A stretch of DNA of 64,000 nt from Geothermobacter hydrogeniphilus (GTDB lineage: Bacteria; Desulfobacterota; Desulfuromonadia; Desulfuromonadales; Geothermobacteraceae). Of this stretch, positions 61,350 to 64,000 are shown one piece after another. Where the stretch lies: positions 62,001-126,000 of the forward strand of contig NZ_NAAD01000012.1 in the NCBI RefSeq assembly GCF_002093115.1, read 5' to 3'. Below the pieces are notes generated by a model. That model was not told the DNA's origin, ran no database searches, and saw nothing but the letters and a program-made list of their open reading frames with translations. Each line of letters opens with the position of its first letter. The stretch's first letter is position 1. Both the position numbers and the translations under genes were made by a program.

Positions 61350-62858
61350 TCAGCTCTCTTCCGGGATCGGGGCACCATCGGGCAGTTCTTCAATCAACGG
61401 GATTCTGACCAGGAAAGTGGCGCCGGAGATCTCGTTGTCCAGCAGTTCCAGACTGCCGTGGTGCCGTTCAACGATACTGCGGCAGATCGCCAGCCCGATG
61501 CCGGTGCCCTTGCCGGGTTCCTTGGTGGTGTAAAAGAGTTCGAAAATTTTCTGCTTCGCGCCCGGCGGCAATCCGGGACCGTTATCCTTGATCTGGATGC
61601 AGTAGTCATTGTCGGCGTCGTAGACCAGCATTTCAACCCGTCCGCCGTCCGTCGGGGCGGCCTCCTGCACTGCATCCGCGGCGTTGAGAGACAGGTTGAG
61701 TACCACCTGGTAGAGTTTGTCGCGATCAATCCAGAGGGATTGCCGCCGACAGAGATTACGGCTCTGGTAGTCAATCCCCAGGGGCCGCAGCACCATGCGG
61801 ACAAAGCCATCGATTTCGCCGAAGAAAGCCTCGCTGTCAACTTCCTCGCGTTCCAGCCGCCCGGCCCTGGCCAGGTCCAGCAACTGGCGAACAATCCCGC
61901 CGATGCGATCGACTTCTTTCTGCACCAGCTCGATGTAGGGCAGGGTCTCGTCACTGCTGCGCCGGCGGATGCGGAACAGCGCCCCCTCGATACCGGCCAG
62001 GGGATTGTTGATCTCGTGCGCCACCCCGGAAACCAGCTTGCCGACCGTCGCCAGCCGCTCATTGTCGAGCAGCCGCTCCAGGGTCCGGTTACGCTCCTCC
62101 TCAGCCTGATTGAGCCGCCCAAGCAGGCGGGCGAAGCTCTGCTGCAACTGGCCGATTTCGTCACGACGCCCGGCCTGGGGCGTAAACTCATGGGTCAGGT
62201 CGGGGACCTTTTCCATGTCTCCGGCCAGGGCAATCAGCGGCCGGCTGAGACGGTTGCCGATCAGGGTAAAGGCTGCCATAGCGCCGAATGCGAACAGCAG
62301 GGTGAAACTGAAAATCCGTCCCTGCAGCAGGCGCAGTTCCTGTTGCAACGGCTGCAGGGAAACTCCGAGCCGCAGGCACCCCCAACGCTTGCCGGAAATC
62401 GCCAGCGGCATGCCAAAATCGAGCAGCGGCCCCTTGCTGTTTTTACCCTGCCGAATAACCAGACCGTCCGCGGCCAGAACCGTAAGGGTGATCTCATCCT
62501 GGTAGATCTTGCCGTACTCGGAAAGAACATTATGCGCCAGAACCTTGCCGTGCTGATCCGTCACCAGAGCGTAAAGAGGATGGAGTCGCGGGTTGGCCAT
62601 GATGTCGGCCACAAAGTTATCGAGCAACCCGCCCTCTTCAATAATCCCCAGTTCCTCGTAGAGCAGGGCATTGATGATCGGGATCGACATCGAGGAAACC
62701 AGCATTTCCCCCTCACGTTCAATTCGATCCCAGAGCAGGGCCTGCTCACGCTGCCAGGTCCAGAACCCCCAGACTCCGGAAAAAACCAGGGTCAACAACA
62801 GGGCGATCAGCATGAAGCGGGTACGCAGGCTGACAAATCGAAACGGATTCAATGGCAT
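61350..62858 (-). CDS. Membrane histidine kinase
   Basis: A 502-residue kinase. One membrane helix at about 12-32 (FMLIALLLTLVFSGVWGFW), a periplasmic domain of ~145 residues, a second helix at ~180-200 (IFSFTLLFAFGAMAAFTLIG) and a HAMP segment. The phospho-accepting histidine is in SGVAHEINNPLAGIEGALFRIRRR (~260-283). ATP-binding boxes: NAADAVQEA, DNGPGLPPGAK, FYTTKEPGKGTGIGLAICRSI (~445-465). It overlaps the PhnD-like gene by 10 bp, so the binding protein probably delivers the periplasmic signal to it. Start 62858 has GGGAGG upstream. Confidence 0.92.
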   Translation of the reverse strand: MPLNPFRFVSLRTRFMLIALLLTLVFSGVWGFWTWQREQALLWDRIEREGEMLVSSMSIPIINALLYEELGIIEEGGLLDNFVADIMANPRLHPLYALVTDQHGKVLAHNVLSEYGKIYQDEITLTVLAADGLVIRQGKNSKGPLLDFGMPLAISGKRWGCLRLGVSLQPLQQELRLLQGRIFSFTLLFAFGAMAAFTLIGNRLSRPLIALAGDMEKVPDLTHEFTPQAGRRDEIGQLQQSFARLLGRLNQAEEERNRTLERLLDNERLATVGKLVSGVAHEINNPLAGIEGALFRIRRRSSDETLPYIELVQKEVDRIGGIVRQLLDLARAGRLEREEVDSEAFFGEIDGFVRMVLRPLGIDYQSRNLCRRQSLWIDRDKLYQVVLNLSLNAADAVQEAAPTDGGRVEMLVYDADNDYCIQIKDNGPGLPPGAKQKIFELFYTTKEPGKGTGIGLAICRSIVERHHGSLELLDNEISGATFLVRIPLIEELPDGAPIPEES

Positions 62859-63724
62859 CGCCGACCGCAACCTCCCGGGACATCTTCCATCATCTTGAAT
62901 ATCGGCGCGTAATCCTCGGCGCTGGCAGCAACGAAGCCATTGCGGAACTCGGGGTCCCAATCATGCATCCTCTTGATCATCTTCGGATCACCGGGGTCGA
63001 TCGCCAGCAGGACCTTGCGTACAGCCGCAATCAGAGCCGGTTCAGCATCCGGTCGGGCGACAATCGGCACCGACGGAATCGGCTCCGATTCGGCGATCAG
63101 TTTCAAACCATGAGGCTGGTAACGATAGGCGACCACATCCTTGACCGCGCCGGCAGCGACCTTCCCCTTAAGTACCGCCTTGGCGACCGCAGTATGGGTT
63201 TCAAGGTTTTCAAAGCGGCCGAAGTCAAACAAGGTGACGCCGTGGCGGTAGAGAAACAACCGGGGGATGAGATTCCCAGAAGTCGAATGGAGATTGCCGA
63301 ATGCGAAACTCCTGCCTTTCAGGTCGGTCAGCGAGTTCACCCCGGAATCTTTGCGGGTGATGATGATGCTGCGGTACTCAGCCCGCCCGAGCTTGTTCAG
63401 GGGCCGAACAATCGGGAGTGCGCCGAACCCCTGGTTGGCCTCGAAGAAGGTCACATCGCCGAGCGAGGCGAGTTGGACCGTCCCGCTTTTCAACAGTTGG
63501 ACCGCTTCTTCGTAGTCGCGGGCCAGTTTCAATTCGAAATGATAGGGAGTCTGTTCACTGAGGTAGTCCATGATCGGCTGATAGTTCCGATACATGACCA
63601 TCGGGTTGTAACGCGGAATCACCCCGAAATACACCTGCGGCTTATTATCCATCCCCCTTTCAAGGGCGAAACAGGGTACTGGCAACAGACATAACAGCAA
63701 ACAGACACCCAGAATGATGCGCAT
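62849..63724 (-). CDS. PhnD-like periplasmic binding protein (signal input of the kinase)
   Basis: A 291-residue protein with signal peptide 1-20 (RIILGVCLLLCLLPVPCFA). The PhnD/SsuA2-like domain: VYFGVIPRYNPMVMYRNYQPIMDYLSEQTPY (~31-61), AVQLLKSGTVQLASLGDVTFFEA (~75-97), LTDLKGRSFAFGNLHSTSGNLIPRLFL (~135-161). In the tetrathionate sensor TtrS such a domain is fused to the kinase; here it is separate but overlapping. It probably binds the oxyanion that induces the operon. I prefer the ATG at 63724, which gives a clean signal peptide; ATG 63751 is an alternative. Confidence 0.85.
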   Translation of the reverse strand: MRIILGVCLLLCLLPVPCFALERGMDNKPQVYFGVIPRYNPMVMYRNYQPIMDYLSEQTPYHFELKLARDYEEAVQLLKSGTVQLASLGDVTFFEANQGFGALPIVRPLNKLGRAEYRSIIITRKDSGVNSLTDLKGRSFAFGNLHSTSGNLIPRLFLYRHGVTLFDFGRFENLETHTAVAKAVLKGKVAAGAVKDVVAYRYQPHGLKLIAESEPIPSVPIVARPDAEPALIAAVRKVLLAIDPGDPKMIKRMHDWDPEFRNGFVAASAEDYAPIFKMMEDVPGGCGRRCH

Positions 63725-64000
63725 CAATCGAACCCTTTCGGTAACCCCCATCTGAAGAAATACCCGCCGAATTGCCCCTCTCGAATACCTAGCAATAACC
63801 GGGCCGTAGACACACGTCCCTTCCCGGCAATATAGAAAAACACCACTCTCCAGCATCCCGGGAGTAATCATGGAAACCGATACCATTTGCTCCCAACAGG
63901 CTCTACGCACGAAATGAACCCAGGCAACCAGTAGCAGATAATCTCGGGCCTATATTTTGCAAAACAAATTTTACACCTTGACGCGTGAAAATCTTTCCGG
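63725..64000. other. Upstream region without recognisable gene
   Basis: 276 bp upstream of the PhnD-like gene. It should hold the promoter of the sensory operon, but I find no convincing element, repeat or complete ORF before the window ends. Confidence 0.4.

Overview
The window looks like a GC-rich chromosome segment from an anaerobic, aromatic-degrading, respiring bacterium. An ATP-dependent benzoyl-CoA reductase, a biotin/Na+ glutaconyl-CoA decarboxylase, a Tat-exported molybdopterin respiratory enzyme, c-type cytochromes and GTAGGGGCG-type REP elements together suggest a Desulfuromonas/Geobacter-like member of the Desulfobacterota. This taxonomic call is inference, since no rRNA or tRNA gene is present.

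Region 1 (1-28.9 kb) is an aromatic/acyl-CoA catabolism island on the plus strand. It holds bcrCBAD (benzoyl-CoA reductase of the Thauera gene order, bcrC cut by the window edge), a double GNAT protein, a universal stress protein, a long acyl-CoA dehydrogenase, a feruloyl-CoA-synthase-like ligase, an alpha/beta hydrolase, a benzoate-CoA-ligase-like enzyme and a five-gene Liv-type ABC importer. A QueG-like Fe-S protein and a REP-associated tyrosine transposase follow. Next is an IclR-regulated operon (glutaryl-CoA-dehydrogenase-like enzyme plus glutaconyl-CoA decarboxylase gamma/beta/biotin/alpha subunits), a methyltransferase, a carboxymuconolactone-decarboxylase-family protein and a MoxR/VWA pair. 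The logic is uptake, CoA activation, ring reduction, then conversion of glutaryl-CoA to crotonyl-CoA with Na+ export.

Region 2 (28.9-44.5 kb) is a complete type I-E CRISPR-Cas locus (cas3, cse1, cse2, cas7, cas5, cas6e, a DinD/BRO-N gene, cas1, cas2) followed by a very regular array of 93 repeats. In the gap before cas3, on the opposite strand, lies a small degenerate repeat-spacer-repeat unit. It has a 32-nt spacer, conserves exactly those repeat parts that end up in a mature crRNA, and is followed by its own intrinsic terminator. I read it as a crRNA-like regulatory RNA (CreR-like) that may control the cas operon; it is the most interesting object in the window. A lone type I-C-like repeat sits just past the end of the array.

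Region 3 (44.5-55 kb) is mixed: rarD, a Phd/RelE-type toxin-antitoxin pair, phosphofructokinase, a thioesterase, a deoxyribosyltransferase-like protein whose end was rewritten by a mobile repeat, an ArsR-controlled ArsP-like permease with a thioredoxin-like protein, a relic of an RND pump, a DUF3365 haem protein, a NifX-like protein with a DUF134 regulator, and a CoA-disulfide-reductase/rhodanese fusion.

Region 4 (55-64 kb, minus strand) encodes a tetrathionate/selenate-reductase-like molybdoenzyme with its Fe-S subunit, TatA and a cytochrome c. Upstream are a PhnD-like binding protein, a histidine kinase and an NtrC-type regulator. A sigma-54 promoter with two matching upstream palindromes links the regulator to the enzyme operon.

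Four copies of a 162-bp, nearly palindromic, MITE-like element with target-site duplications are scattered over the window, together with several families of intergenic hairpin repeats.
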